This document shows positions 32,226-42,539 of a stretch of 64,000 nucleotides of DNA, piece by piece. The stretch is taken from positions 40,126,789 to 40,190,788 of the forward strand of contig CM036768.1 in assembly GCA_020796225.1 (NCBI GenBank), given 5' to 3'. The notes beneath the pieces were generated by a model, which saw only the letters and a program-made list of their open reading frames with translations, made no database searches and was not told the DNA's origin. The DNA is from Arion vulgaris (lineage: Eukaryota > Mollusca > Gastropoda > Stylommatophora > Arionidae). The stretch's first letter is position 1. The number at the start of each line of letters is the position of its first letter. A program made the translations under genes and the position numbers.

Positions 32226-32321
32226 GAAAGTTGACATTGAAGATACCTTGGAAGAAACTATATGCTGAGCCTGTGCTGGTACACTTAGAAAACGTATATG
32301 CTTTGGCTATTCCTAACATTG
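32226..32321 (+). CDS. VPS13: VPS13 exon 4 (residues 63-95)
   Basis: Reads [19 protein letters not shown] then [13 protein letters not shown]. This is the best-conserved part of Chorein_N (K-L-x-L-x-I-P-W-K-x-L-Y). Acceptor TCTACAG, donor GTAGTA. 96 nt, phase 1 to phase 1. A 52-bp tandem array ends about 85 bp upstream of the acceptor. Confidence 0.95.
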
Positions 32322-32469
32322 GTAGTATAGCACTTTAAAATATTTGTTGGTAGAGGTTGTAATTGTTCTGTTGTGTAAATCACTTTTGTTTTTATTCAAC
32401 CTGTTGTTTGCGACATTAATGATGAAAACATTAATTTTCCTGTATTAATTATGTGAAAATTAGTCAAGA

Positions 32470-33735
32470 CAGATATATCTATGCAGAGGGCTGGAAGTAT
32501 CAAAGAAAAGACCCGTCTAGGAATGTTAATGCGATTGACGTCATGGCAAATTGGCCATTCCCATGCTTGCTCTGTCCTACTCTGCAACAGCCATCCTCAC
32601 ATCCATTCCACTTGCTCACAGTACCCATGAGAAGTTGATTAGTCTATCTTCTCTCTCTACCATGAAGAAAACACTGTCTAGCATGTCCAAACTTAGCTTC
32701 TTGTTCTGAGATCGGTGTCGGAGACTATCCCATATCACATAAATGAGCGCATACTGCATTGATGACATCGGCTCCATCCATACTTCTGTCAGCTTGAGTC
32801 AGGGTATTGTTTGCAAGAAAGTCGGTACGTTCGTTGCGATGCACTCCAGCATGTCCAGGTGCGTACAGCCAAGTCATTGTCTTTAGATGTGACCTATAAA
32901 TGCTGTCTACCCATTCTGCGCGCAGACTTCCAGATTCAATCCTTTGCAGCACATTCATCAAGTCTGATATGACAATTGTATGGGTGGCCTGTTGCTCAAC
33001 CACCCACAAGAGAGCCCCTGAGGCAGCGGTGATCTCCATAGATATGCTCAATGTTGTCTTGAAGATGCCACAGTGTGCTTCCATTTCGTTGTGCTGAATA
33101 AGCCCACGATGATCTGGTTCCGCATTTGACAGAGCCATCATTGTAAATAATGATATCACCTAGAAGGGAGTGCAGATCCAAGCGTGCCATAATCTCCGCA
33201 TTGGCAACGCAAGGAGCCCATTCCCTACAGCAGCATCCAAGTGTACTGACAACCCTGGTGTAATCAGTCATAGCCTCTGATATAGGCATCCCTTCTTCCC
33301 CATGTTTCAGCTCATCTAGAGTACATATCTGTTTAATTACATCTTTATGCCTCGGCCATTCAGGATCAACCACTCTTCAAATGCCTGTCTTTGTTTTCAT
33401 TTATGGCATTGTACAGAGGATGATTTGTGACTTCAGATACTCTCAGATAAGCTTTTACCTGTGCAACTTTGTGTCTCATGGCCATCGTTGACAAGCCAAG
33501 GGCATACCGCATTGCCTTACATGAAGTGTGTGTGTGCAACCTCACCACCTCATTTTGGACCCTAGTCAACTGATCCAGTGATGTTCTGCTCACCCTTAGA
33601 AGACTACGGCCATAGTCCACCATGGTCAGCACAAGTCCCCAATAAAGAAGGAGAAGCAGACATTGCTCAATATCTGCCTCCGCCATAACTTTGAGAGCTG
33701 GTGGCCTTTTTCTGGCCAATCCCATTTAGGAATGA
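32470..33735 (-). mobile_element. LINE with RT C-terminus and RNase H, minus strand, intron 4
   Basis: Order on the minus strand: LARKRPPALKVMAEADIEQC, YWGLVLTMVDYGRSLL (R/D-Y-G thumb motif), LTRVQNEVVRLHTHTSCKAM, then RNase H with YNDGSVK (first Asp), SMEITAASGALLWV (Glu), IVISDLMNVLQRIESG (Asp; D-S/D-L-M), WLYAPGHAGVHRNERTDFLA (His, final Asp). Reading frames 33725-33366, 33373-32996 and 33159-32725 overlap through two frameshifts. Downstream relic LMGTVSKW. So not functional, but all RNase H catalytic positions are still visible. Confidence 0.9.
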
Positions 33736-34440
33736 AGACATGGGGAAAAAAAGTTGGTAGAACATCAGTATTAAACTTCATCAAGCATTAACAAATTAAA
33801 TAGTTTGGCCATAGAAGCAGATTACCAACAGACAGATGGATACAGATTACCTCAAAGGGCAATGATATTCTGATACAGTGGATATAAAGCAAAAGGTGGA
33901 TCACAAAAATAATGTACAAGATCTATTTTGTTATAGATGCAAAATGGTAGTTGACAGAACTTCATTCTTAAAGATGACTGTACCAGTTTATTGTATACTG
34001 CACCACAGATTTTGTGACATATGTGACTCCTAAAATTCTCTATCAAACTTGCCATCTTCTGTAAAAATGTTACCCTGGAGTCATCCTGACTTGCTAAATA
34101 ATAAACATGTAACATGTCTATCATCATCGATCTCTAAACTATATTGGCTATTGTCTTACTATGTAAACATCAGAAACTTGAAGCAGGAAATGCACTGTAT
34201 AGACAGTAACATTTTCCTCATAATAAATTGCCCAAACTTGTGTGATGTGTGCCAGATACAAAGAGGGAATATTTGTATGAAGTACATTTGAACCATCACA
34301 GGTGATATATTTTGACTAAACAAAACCATAACAAACAGAGGCTGATGTTGAAGTCCATATTTTGTTATGGCTTTGTAAGGTTCATGCTTGTTATAAAATA
34401 CTTCTTTTTATTGTTTATAAAGTTGACTCAAATATTGGGT
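33736..34440. other. Intron 4 sequence, nothing firm
   Basis: No confident element; a LINE-like TNRQMDTDYL stretch at about 33820 is too short to call. Two ORFs of 80-91 codons on opposite strands look like chance. Confidence 0.4.
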
Positions 34441-34474
34441 ATTAATTCCTTTCCTCACTTCTTTCACTCTACAG

Positions 34475-34576
34475 CAGTCAAGTATGATAAAGAGATAGAC
34501 AGACAAGTAAAACTGAGTATGAAACAAGCTAGACTAGCCCAGATTGAGATTCAGAAAAAGTGGGAGAAAGAGAAAA
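34475..34576 (+). CDS. VPS13: VPS13 exon 5 (residues 95-129)
   Basis: Reads VKYDKEIDRQVKLSMKQARL followed by AQIEIQKKWEKEK. It corresponds to the basic, glutamine- and lysine-rich helical linker after Chorein_N. Acceptor CACTCTACAG; donor GTATAC is weak but gives the required phase (1 to 1). The reading frame stays open past this donor, so an alternative end is possible, but only this one joins exon 6 in frame. Confidence 0.88.
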
Positions 34577-34714
34577 GTATACAGATCTTTCTGTTCTGAT
34601 TTTCTCTTTCTTTCTTTACCTTCACTCTTTCCTGCCGTCATCAATTTTTCAATGTTTCCATATAAAATTGTGTGCAACATATTTTGCCCATATTATGTTT
34701 ACTTTTGGAGATAC

Positions 34715-34870
34715 AAAATGGTGTAGTGGTTAGTGCACTTGTTTCTTAGGATGCAGTTCGATGCTAATTCTGTTTGATATAAATAGGCAATCTAGCTAAT
34801 GACCATAAAACTTGAGTAATAGCTTGACATGATGTGTATCATACCTTGGGAGGGTAAAGAAATAAGAGTT
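34715..34870 (+). mobile_element. tRNA-like SINE (SINE-D), intron 5
   Basis: A-box-like TGTAGTGGTTAGTGCACTTG and B-box-like GCAGTTCGATGCT at tRNA spacing, followed by about 100 bp of unrelated body. Single copy in the window. Confidence 0.5.
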
Positions 34871-34929
34871 GACTATCACTCAGTTTGATGTCAAAATTAA
34901 AATAGGGCACATATCATGTATTCTCAAGC

Positions 34930-35525
34930 TTTCTGTATAATATTAAAATAGGTACTTACATATCATTACTACTTTATTTTAATTGAGCAGTTCTGTGTGT
35001 AATAAATATTAAAATAAGTACTTACATATCATTACTACTTTATTTTAATTGAGCAGTTCTGTGTGAATAATATTAAAATAAGTACTTACATATCATTACT
35101 ACTTTATTTTAATTGAGCAGTTCTGTGTGTAATAAATATTAAAATAAGTACTTACATATCATTACTACTTTATTTTAATTGAGCAGTTCTGTGTGTAATA
35201 AATATTAAAATAAGTACTTACATATCATTACTACTTTCTTTTAATTGAGCAGTTCTGTGTGTAATAAATATTAAAATAGTACTTACATATCATTACTACT
35301 TTCTTTAATTGAGCAGTTCTGTGTGTAAATATTAAATAATATTTACATATCATTACTACTTTCTTTAATTGAGCAGTCTGTGTAATAAATATTAAAATAA
35401 GTACTTACATATCATTACTACTTTCTTTTAATTGAGCAGTTCTGTGTGTAATAAATATTAAAATAAGTACTTACATATCATTACTACTTTCTTTTGATTG
35501 AGCAATTCTGTGTGTAATAAATATG
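34930..35525. repeat. ~66-bp minisatellite, ~9 copies, intron 5
   Basis: Unit CAGTTCTGTGTGTAATAAAT, ATTAAAATAAGTACTTACAT, ATCATTACTACTTTATTTTA, ATTGAG. Right-hand units have TTTCTTTTA instead of TTTATTTTA and several indels. Confidence 0.95.
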
Positions 35526-35839
35526 TACTGTGCTCCTCAACAACCTAAGCAACTAAATGGACAAGTGAAAGGGCAATTAGAAGGGTTATTTTTGGGAGTA
35601 CCCATGAGGGACTCAATTATTTAGATTGCTCGGTGGCCAACACAGATGTAAGAATGACGATTAATAATCTAATCATATTTATGTTGTATGAAATTGAACT
35701 GCTATATTAATGATTGATAGTCAGCATCATGCTGCTGTTGTTTTGTTCGAGAGATGTCATGTTTATCTATTTTGTTCATTCATTGTTATCATTTTTTATG
35801 ACACAGCACACATTTGATCACATACATCCATTTTGTTCA

Positions 35840-37450
35840 TTCCCTGTATTATTGTTATAATGAGACCAAATGGTGTAATCTCTTTTAAAGAAGTCTTAGA
35901 AGAAGGTTCACCACAACGCTCATCCATAAGTTACACCCTCTTTCTCATCAACATCAACAACCTTGCAGTCAGATTCCAGCTAAAAAAGGCGATGTGTGCT
36001 GATGACCTGGCAGAGTCATGAGGGTTTAGACAGTAGAGCACCAAAAACTTGGTAGAGACTTTAGAAGACTGCATGACTACTACTAGATACAGAAATTGAT
36101 AAGATAAATTGTGCCTTGTATACCGTTGTCTCTTCACTTGGAGCCACATAAACATCATCTTGAATTTAGATTAACACCCAACTACTAAGTGAATAACATC
36201 CCACATATCTTGGAGTAACACATGGTCAACAGGTTAACCTCAGGAAACATGCTTATAATGTAAAGAACAAAGCACTAAGAAGACTACCTATATTGAAACA
36301 AATTTTGCTGGCACAACATTGGGATCAGACACAGATACACTAAGAGACTTATATATTGGTTACATCTGCTCAATAGTACAGTACAGTAGTGTACTTTTAG
36401 CACCTTCTTCAAAGACAAGCATTGAAACTCTAGACAAAGCGCAGAACAATTATTTATTCATAATTAGTGAAACACTTTGGTCAACACCAACTGTTGCATG
36501 TGAAGTACTACACAAAAATGTGGAACTTCTTGGTTTGTGGAGGGATAAAGCTGCCGTTAAAGGAGTACAAAATAAAGTTAGATCACAACAATAAACTTCT
36601 TGATGAAAGTTGGCAACAGAAGCAAAGAATTAAGCACAGGTCAATCCTTCACAATATCAGTAAAATCAGGGATATATATACTTTCTTCCAGAAACAAAAC
36701 AACAACTACAGAGAGTAGTAAGAAACTTACCACCACATGCACTCCTAAAAACATCTGAAATTCAAATAAAATTAATGGATTAAACAACTAAATGCTCCAG
36801 TCCAGTAAACCTTATGAGAAGATCTCAATGAAACATTGATACCTATTCCCAAGAATGTCTATACTGATGGATTTGCAATTACAGCTGCCATCTAGGCAGG
36901 ATACAGTATCCTATACACACATTATCCAGACAGATCATCTGATGAGTTGTGAGATATCTGCGGGGACAGATCATCTGATGAGTTGTGGGATATGTGCATC
37001 GACAGATCATCCGATGAGTTGTGGGATATGTGCGGGGACATATGTTCCAAATATGAAGCTGAAATTGATGTACTAGAAGCAGCTTTGCATCCACAGAAGA
37101 CCATTTAAAATTTCTTTCCATCAAATGCACAGAACATAGTTATCTGTACAGATTCAGTGTCTGTCCGTCTACCTCTAGAAAATGGTAGGCATTGTTACTC
37201 TGAACTTCTCAAATGAGTCCTAGCTGGTAGCATCCAGTGACATTAGAATAAGTATACAATGGATATTTGGACGTTCAAATACATCCATAACTAACTAAAC
37301 AGTCAAGTTAGCTAACAAAGGGATAAATACAAGAAGAGCTACTCACAGCATCAACTCACCACACAGCCAAAGAAAATTCTAAAAGCTGTAAAGAAATTTG
37401 GTCAAACAGATGACCATGAGAAACACTGAAAGAGAGGTCTCATACACGTA
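35840..37450 (+). mobile_element. Jockey/I-like LINE: RT palm to RNase H, intron 5
   Basis: Reads FKEVLEEGSPQRSSISYTLF and LININNLAVR (Q-G-S-x-L-S-P-x-L-F equivalent), MCADDLAES (A-D-D catalytic motif), then LYIGYICSIVQYSSVLLAPS and LDKAQNNYLFIISETLWSTP (thumb), then VYTDGFAI, KYEAEIDVLEAAL, NIVICTDSVSV and IQWIFGRSN (RNase H, catalytic D, E, D). Many stops and shifts. A 36-bp triplication lies inside the RNase H part. Confidence 0.85.
36932..37045. repeat. 36-bp direct repeat, 3 copies, inside LINE RNase H
   Basis: AGATCATCTGATGAGTTGTG then GGATATGTGCGGGGAC, starting 36932, 36968, 37004. The period is a multiple of 3, so the RNase H frame is kept (RSSDELWDICGD repeat). Confidence 0.93.
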
Positions 37451-37605
37451 CCAACCAAAACCCAAATGACTGCTACCACTTTATTGACACTATCACTCAC
37501 ATTTAATCATGTTTATTCAATTTGTTCAGTCACTGTTTTCTGAATTGATTAGCAAATTAATTAACCATGACATATTTTAATACTAACATTGATATATTTA
37601 CCCAG

Positions 37606-37775
37606 ATAATGCAAAAGATCAGAAACAGGACGGTTTTATTGAAAAACTTGCAACACAAATTATTAAGAATTTGCAGGTCAAAGTCTCAAGTGTACACATC
37701 AGATATGAGGACGCATACACCAACCCAGAGCGTCCAATTTCTATTGGCATCACTCTTAATGAGCTTGTGTTTCAG
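37606..37775 (+). CDS. VPS13: VPS13 exon 6 (residues 129-185)
   Basis: 170 nt, acceptor TTACCCAG, donor GTTGGT, phase 1 to 0. Contains FIEKLATQIIKNLQVKVSSV and HIRYEDAYTNPERPISIGIT, then LNELVFQ. This matches the family block K-L-x-T-Q-I-I-K-N-L-Q-V-K-I-x-x-I-H-I-R-Y-E-D almost residue for residue. From memory, vertebrate VPS13A splits this stretch into two exons, so this would be a fused exon. Confidence 0.95.
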
Positions 37776-37905
37776 GTTGGTCAAATGTTTATCAAAATAT
37801 CACAGTTTGTCCAATGGTTGTTTTGTGTGTTGAATATGTGCCATTCTATAATTTTTTTTTTTACTAAAAGGTTGTCATAATTAAGGTTGGCTGGTTAGTT
37901 TGTTA

Positions 37906-38600
37906 GAAGAGTGTCATTCTGTAAGATGATTTATTGTTTGCTTGTAGAAAGAATATCATTCTGTAAGATAATTTATTGGTTTGCTTGCAGAAAGAATATC
38001 ACTCTGTCAGATGATTTATTGGTTTGCTTGCAGAAAGAATATCAGTCAGATGATTTATTGGTTTGCTTGCAGAAAGAATATCATCCTGTCAGATGATTTA
38101 TTGGTTTGCTTGCAGAAAGAATATCACTGTCAGATGATTTATTGGTTTGCTTGCAGAAAGAACATCATTCTGTAAAATGATTTATTGGTTTGATTACAGA
38201 AAGAACATCATTCTGTAAGATGATTTATTGGTTTGTTACAGAAAGAATATCAATCTGTAAGATGATTTATTGGTTTGCTTGCAGAAAGAATATCAATCTG
38301 TAAGATGATTTATTGGTTTGCTTGCAGAAAGAATATCAATCTGTCAGATGATTTATTGGTTTGCTTGCAGAAAGAATATCAATCTGTCAGATGATTTATT
38401 GGTTTACTTGCAGAAAGAATATTCTGTCGGATGATTTATTGGTTTACTTGCAGAAAGAATATCATCCTGTAAGATGACTTATTGGTTTGCTTGCAGAAAG
38501 AATATCATCCGTCAGATGATTTATTGGTTTATTTAGAAGAATATTCTGTCAGATGATTTATTGGTTTACTTGCAGAAAAAGTGTTATTTTATATGATAAT
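37906..38600. repeat. ~43-bp minisatellite with splice-like units, ~15 copies, intron 6
   Basis: Unit TTATTGGTTTGCTTGCAGAA, AGAATATCAATCTGTAAGAT, GAT. Each unit has an acceptor-like TTTGCTTGCAG and many have a donor-like CTGTAAGAT. Open frames MIYWFACRKN are repeat artefacts. Begins 130 bp downstream of exon 6. Confidence 0.95.
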
Positions 38601-38832
38601 TTGTTGGTATGCTTGCTGACAGTGTCACTCTACAAGTTGTTTTGGATGGTTTGCTGAGAAAGTATCTGTAGAGTCTCACTGAAGAAAAATAAATGGTTAA
38701 AATATTGTAAAGTACAGTATGTTTTTTGACTGCATTAAAAAACACTCCAATGACGTACTATGTAGATTGCACTGACACTTGACAAACTCCATAAATATAC
38801 TGGAAACATCTCTAATATTCCTTCTTCCACAG

Positions 38833-38892
38833 ACGACAGATTCCACTTGGAAACAGACAGTTATCAAAGATGCTGTCACACAAATTTACAAA
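38833..38892 (+). CDS. VPS13: VPS13 exon 7 (residues 186-205)
   Basis: 60 nt, acceptor CTTCCACAG, donor GTAAGG, phase 0 to 0. Reads TTDSTWKQTVIKDAVTQIYK, equivalent to the family's T-T-D-x-x-W segment that precedes the K-L-I-R-L-D motif. Confidence 0.92.
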
Positions 38893-39594
38893 GTAAGGCA
38901 CTGAATATATGGTATTTCTGTATTGTAATGTTATACATGCACATTCTCTGACATCTGATATATAGTGAAAGAAAACATATTTTATAGTGATATAAAAACA
39001 TCTTTAGTCTCTGAACCTTAAACTGAAATAACATAGAGAGGGTCATAGAACGGCAAGTCCATTCCCATAAAAATTCAAGTATGTCATTGATTATAAGAAA
39101 AAACCATTAGATATGTTGTAGTTTTAATTGTGATCCTATGTGGGGTCTTTTGCTTGGTCTGATAATATAATGTGCTAGTGTTTTGTTTTATCCATATAGT
39201 CCATTTGATGTTCCTATGTACGATGGTGTATCTAGATCAACATCTCTTTCATTCAACAGTAATATATATATCAAACGAACATGGTGTATTCATTTCATAT
39301 TCCTTTAATCAGATGTTACAAGTTGTGGACAATACACACACACGTTCGTCAGTATCCACTGTTTATATCCGTTTCTCTATGTTGTCACTACGTTACTAAG
39401 CAGTACTAACAATTCTACGTCAACTAGTTTCACTACGTCAATGTCTCGTTCTAGTGTTGCTATCTGCTTATAGTGGGCAGTTTTGGTGTGCAAACACTAA
39501 GTCTCTACTTATCTCCTTTTACAAGCTATCTCTATCTAAACTACCTGTCTAGTCTGTTAGCTGCTACCTTGGAGCTGGGGGCTACTACAGATAG
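38893..39594. other. Intron 7 start, nothing recognised
   Basis: AT-rich sequence without readable protein blocks. Confidence 0.45.
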
Positions 39595-39990
39595 TAAACC
39601 ATGAAATGAAATGCTTGAGGAAGGCAGTGGGAGTCACCAGGAAAGATAGGCTACGAAATGAGGACACCAGAAGCAGAGTGGGCATAACTTCATGCACCAG
39701 ATACATCGAAAGACAACAAATGCAGTCGTTTGGACATTTAATGAGAATGAAATACAACCAACCACCAAAAACAGCATACAATAAAAAGAGATCAGGTACT
39801 AGAGCTAAGGGAAGACCAAGAAAAGATGGATAGACAATATCAAGACCACACTACATAAACACTGATATAACACAATAAGGGCGACTCATCTGGCCCTAGA
39901 ACACAAAATAAAGCTCCCATCCCTACGCTTAACAGCAAGAGTGGACAGCCAACTCCATCTTCCACCTGCGAATAGACAATAGATGGATAG
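39595..39990 (+). mobile_element. LINE ORF2 C-terminus, intron 7
   Basis: 75-codon ORF: MKCLRKAVGVTRKDRLRNED, TRSRVGITSCTRYIERQQMQ, SFGHLMRMKYNQPPKTAYNK and KRSGTRAKGRPRKDG; then NIKTTLHKH and ATHLALEHKIKLPS. Typical [EM]-[MK]-R/C-L-R-[KR] ... R-[LI]-R-N-E-x-[IT]-R ... F-G-H-L-x-R-M ... K-G-R-P-R-K. Same family as 14218-14650. Confidence 0.85.
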
Positions 39991-40740
39991 TAATGTATGA
40001 AATATTTAAAACAAGACTTATGTATTGACTGAGAGAATAAATGATTTAAATTGAAATATAATCTGTATTTGATAAGATACATCTTTGTTGCAGATATATT
40101 ATATTGATGATGTCATGATTTAAGGTGGTTCAAACAATTTGTTTGCATTCTAAGATTCCTAAAAGACATCAAGAAAAGAGCATATTTTTACATTAATGTA
40201 TCCAATATTTGCCAACCTTGTCATTAAGACCAAAATGAGTTTATACAGTGCAATCTTGAGTATTGTTAGATCAAATTATAACATGTGATAGTAATGAAAA
40301 TTTCATTGGCAGTAATACTGACATTTTATTGTTTATGGAATGCAGTATCAATAGTTGTATTTCAAGTATAATGTTATAATTACATCGGTAAACACGTAAA
40401 ACAAAGTACTACAGTTTTACAAAATACATAAACAGTGACGATAAACAGCAACGTTTCGACCAAAGGCCTTTATCAAGCAAACAATACAACAAGAATGACG
40501 AATTGCTTGATTTCTTCGCCAGCGCCTATACCCTGAGAATGTGCTTACATCTGCCATGCATCGGGTTCAGCTAATTGCTCGCCAGAGGCCTCTCTCACAT
40601 ACTTAGAAACCCCAAGTCTGACAGGGTTAAACTTATCTTAACTTTCCACCCTCATAGTTCCCTGGTGAAAAGGTCTTATTCCATCATCTCCTATTCTTCA
40701 GTCTGATCCTGAGACACGTTCAGTCTTCCAACACTATCCT

Positions 40741-41409
40741 TTGGTGGCGGACAGACGGGACAGAAGCCTCAAGGATTTGTTGGTACACAGTCGCCTCAAG
40801 CCTAACATCCAGAGTCACTTTGGCACCATCCAATGTGGTCGTCGGCGCTGTAATACATGTGCTTATGTAATACAGACCCGTACTGTCTCTTTTCCAAAAG
40901 CTACCTATACCATTCAAGACAGTTTCACGTGTGAGTCCCGCAATATCATCTATGCTATCACCTGCAAACGATGCCATAAGGCCTATATTGGTGAAACGAA
41001 GAGCTCAGTGACCGATTCGCCAACACTTACGCGAGATTCGCCATGCTCTGTGACTCCTGTGGCCACTCATTTCAATGATACTGGCCATTCAGGAGTTGGC
41101 GATGTCCAGGTCACAGCCATCCGATCATGTTCCTCCGATGATCGCAGCTCGATTCGCCTGGAGAACCGCTTTATTTCATTCTATGGCACTTTCACCTCTG
41201 ACTCAACGCATTACATTCCTATGCTTCTTAGTACTGTCTTATCTCGTGCCTTGTTATCTATATGTGTGTTTGCTCCATATATGTGTCATTTATCCACTAT
41301 ATGGTTTATTGTTCCTCTCCTTTTCCACTTTCGGTTTTGTGTTGCACTCATTTCGTTGTTCGTTTTATTCCCATATTTTCATCAGATAGGTTTATGTTTC
41401 CACATGTAA
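40741..41409 (+). CDS. GIY-YIG-like C-terminal domain of Penelope-like element (relic)
   Basis: 222-codon ORF. Residues about 33-70: CGRRRCNTCAYV, a Cys cluster; then SFTCESRNIIYAITCKRCHK and AYIGETKSS, which matches the Y-x-I-x-C-x-x-C-x-x-x-Y-I-G-E-T GIY-YIG-like core; then PVATHFNDTGHSGVGDVQVT, SSDDRSSIRLENRFISFYGT. The last 60 residues are hydrophobic 3' UTR read-through. An L-R-x-R-[FM]-x-x-H stretch after GET is scrambled (SVTDSPTLTRDSPCSV), so the nuclease is probably damaged. No start evidence beyond the first Met. Confidence 0.8.
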   Translation: MVADRRDRSLKDLLVHSRLKPNIQSHFGTIQCGRRRCNTCAYVIQTRTVSFPKATYTIQDSFTCESRNIIYAITCKRCHKAYIGETKSSVTDSPTLTRDSPCSVTPVATHFNDTGHSGVGDVQVTAIRSCSSDDRSSIRLENRFISFYGTFTSDSTHYIPMLLSTVLSRALLSICVFAPYMCHLSTIWFIVPLLFHFRFCVALISLFVLFPYFHQIGLCFHM

Positions 41410-41432
41410 TCGTCCATTTGTAGTGTTCTCGA

Positions 41433-41548
41433 AATTCGTCATTCTTGTTGTATTGTTTGCTTGATAAAGGCCTTTGGTTAAACGTGCTGTTTATCGTCAC
41501 TGTTTATGTATTTTGTAAAACTGTAGTACTTTGTTTTACGTGTTTACC
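41433..41548 (-). ncRNA. Hammerhead-like motif in Penelope terminal repeat (candidate)
   Basis: Both terminal repeats carry CTTGATAAAGGCCTTTGG followed by TCGAAACG (left arm, minus strand 40450-40480) or TTAAACG (right arm, plus strand 41460-41483). This resembles the CUGAUGA - stem II - GAAA core of PLE hammerheads but with UUGAUAA in place of CUGAUGA. Probably an inactive descendant. Confidence 0.3.
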
Positions 41549-41949
41549 TATTTTTCCAAGTTTTACTGCAGTCTCCACATTTTTTCTATAATTACATCGA
41601 AAGAATCGGCGCTGCAAATTCCTAATACAAATCATTTATGTGAGAAAAATAATATTTTCAGTTGTATCATTCTCAATATTTTCCATAATAAAATGGTAGG
41701 ATGAGTGTAATGTGTTATAAGTGACCATCAATATTTTTCTACAAGTAAATACGTTATGTAGTTTGGTTTTATTTTAGTTTGTTAATTTTGTTTGGGAGTT
41801 TCCAGTTGTTGACATGTCTGCACTAGAAAGTGAATATTATAAGAACTCGAAAATCGTGGCAATCCTTTGCAGGACGTATCCATCAACGACAGTAAACGAG
41901 TCATTGATTTTCTAGGCACCACTTATACATTCAGAAGTTTGCCATTGCT

Positions 41950-42115
41950 TTCTAAATAGTGAGGTCTATTTTTACCTTTTGTAAAAATCCACGGTTACCT
42001 TTTGTAAAAATCCACGGAAACGAATTTGCTTCAAAACTGCCTGCCACGAAGTTTGAACCAGGTATGCTTGGATTGGGATCGAGCTCACTACCGCTTAAGC
42101 TATAAAAATTACTGT
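41950..42115 (-). mobile_element. tRNA-like SINE (SINE-E), minus strand, intron 7
   Basis: The minus strand has TAGCTTAAGCGGTAGTGAG (A-box-like) and GGTTCAAACTTC (B box) at tRNA spacing, then a tail with a duplicated GTGGATTTTTACAAAAGGTA segment. Confidence 0.5.
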
Positions 42116-42530
42116 ATCTAATTAGATGAAACTTATAGAATATGTTCACACATGGATTATCTTCATGTAACTACTACTTCTGGAAACATCTATGAATATT
42201 AAGATGTAATACAAACCCGTGAGTATAAATATTTTTAATGATTTTTTTCTTCTCAAAATAGTCATGCAACAATAATCAAATTTTCTCAAACGTGTACCAC
42301 CTGATGTAAATGTTATTATATTAATGTATTCCACATCCGATTAGCAACAATTTAATATAATAAGTCGTACTTTAGATAAACAGTACCAGAGTTATAAAGG
42401 TTTAAACTAATTGACATTGAATGATAAATTTGAATTGAAAAATAATGCGTCCAGAGGTCAAAATAATTGCGGGGTAAAAGCGTTAATAAACTTCACATAT
42501 TAGGGAATGACGGACACAATATCCAACAAA
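42116..42530. other. Intron 7 sequence, nothing recognised
   Basis: AT-rich, no readable blocks. Confidence 0.45.
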
Positions 42531-42539
42531 TACTTCTTC

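Larger units (their letters stand above)
40388..41586 (+). mobile_element. Penelope-like element, internally reduced, with inverted terminal repeats and 13-bp TSD
   Basis: Target duplication TATAATTACATCG at 40375-40387 and 41587-41599. Inverted repeats 40388-40504 and 41433-41548 (about 117 bp, few mismatches); the right one is followed by a 38-bp extension. The interior holds a GIY-YIG-like ORF. No reverse transcriptase is present, so it is non-autonomous. Known Penelope-like elements combine an RT with a C-terminal GIY-YIG nuclease and carry pseudo-LTRs in direct or inverted order, often with hammerhead ribozyme motifs. Confidence 0.85.
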
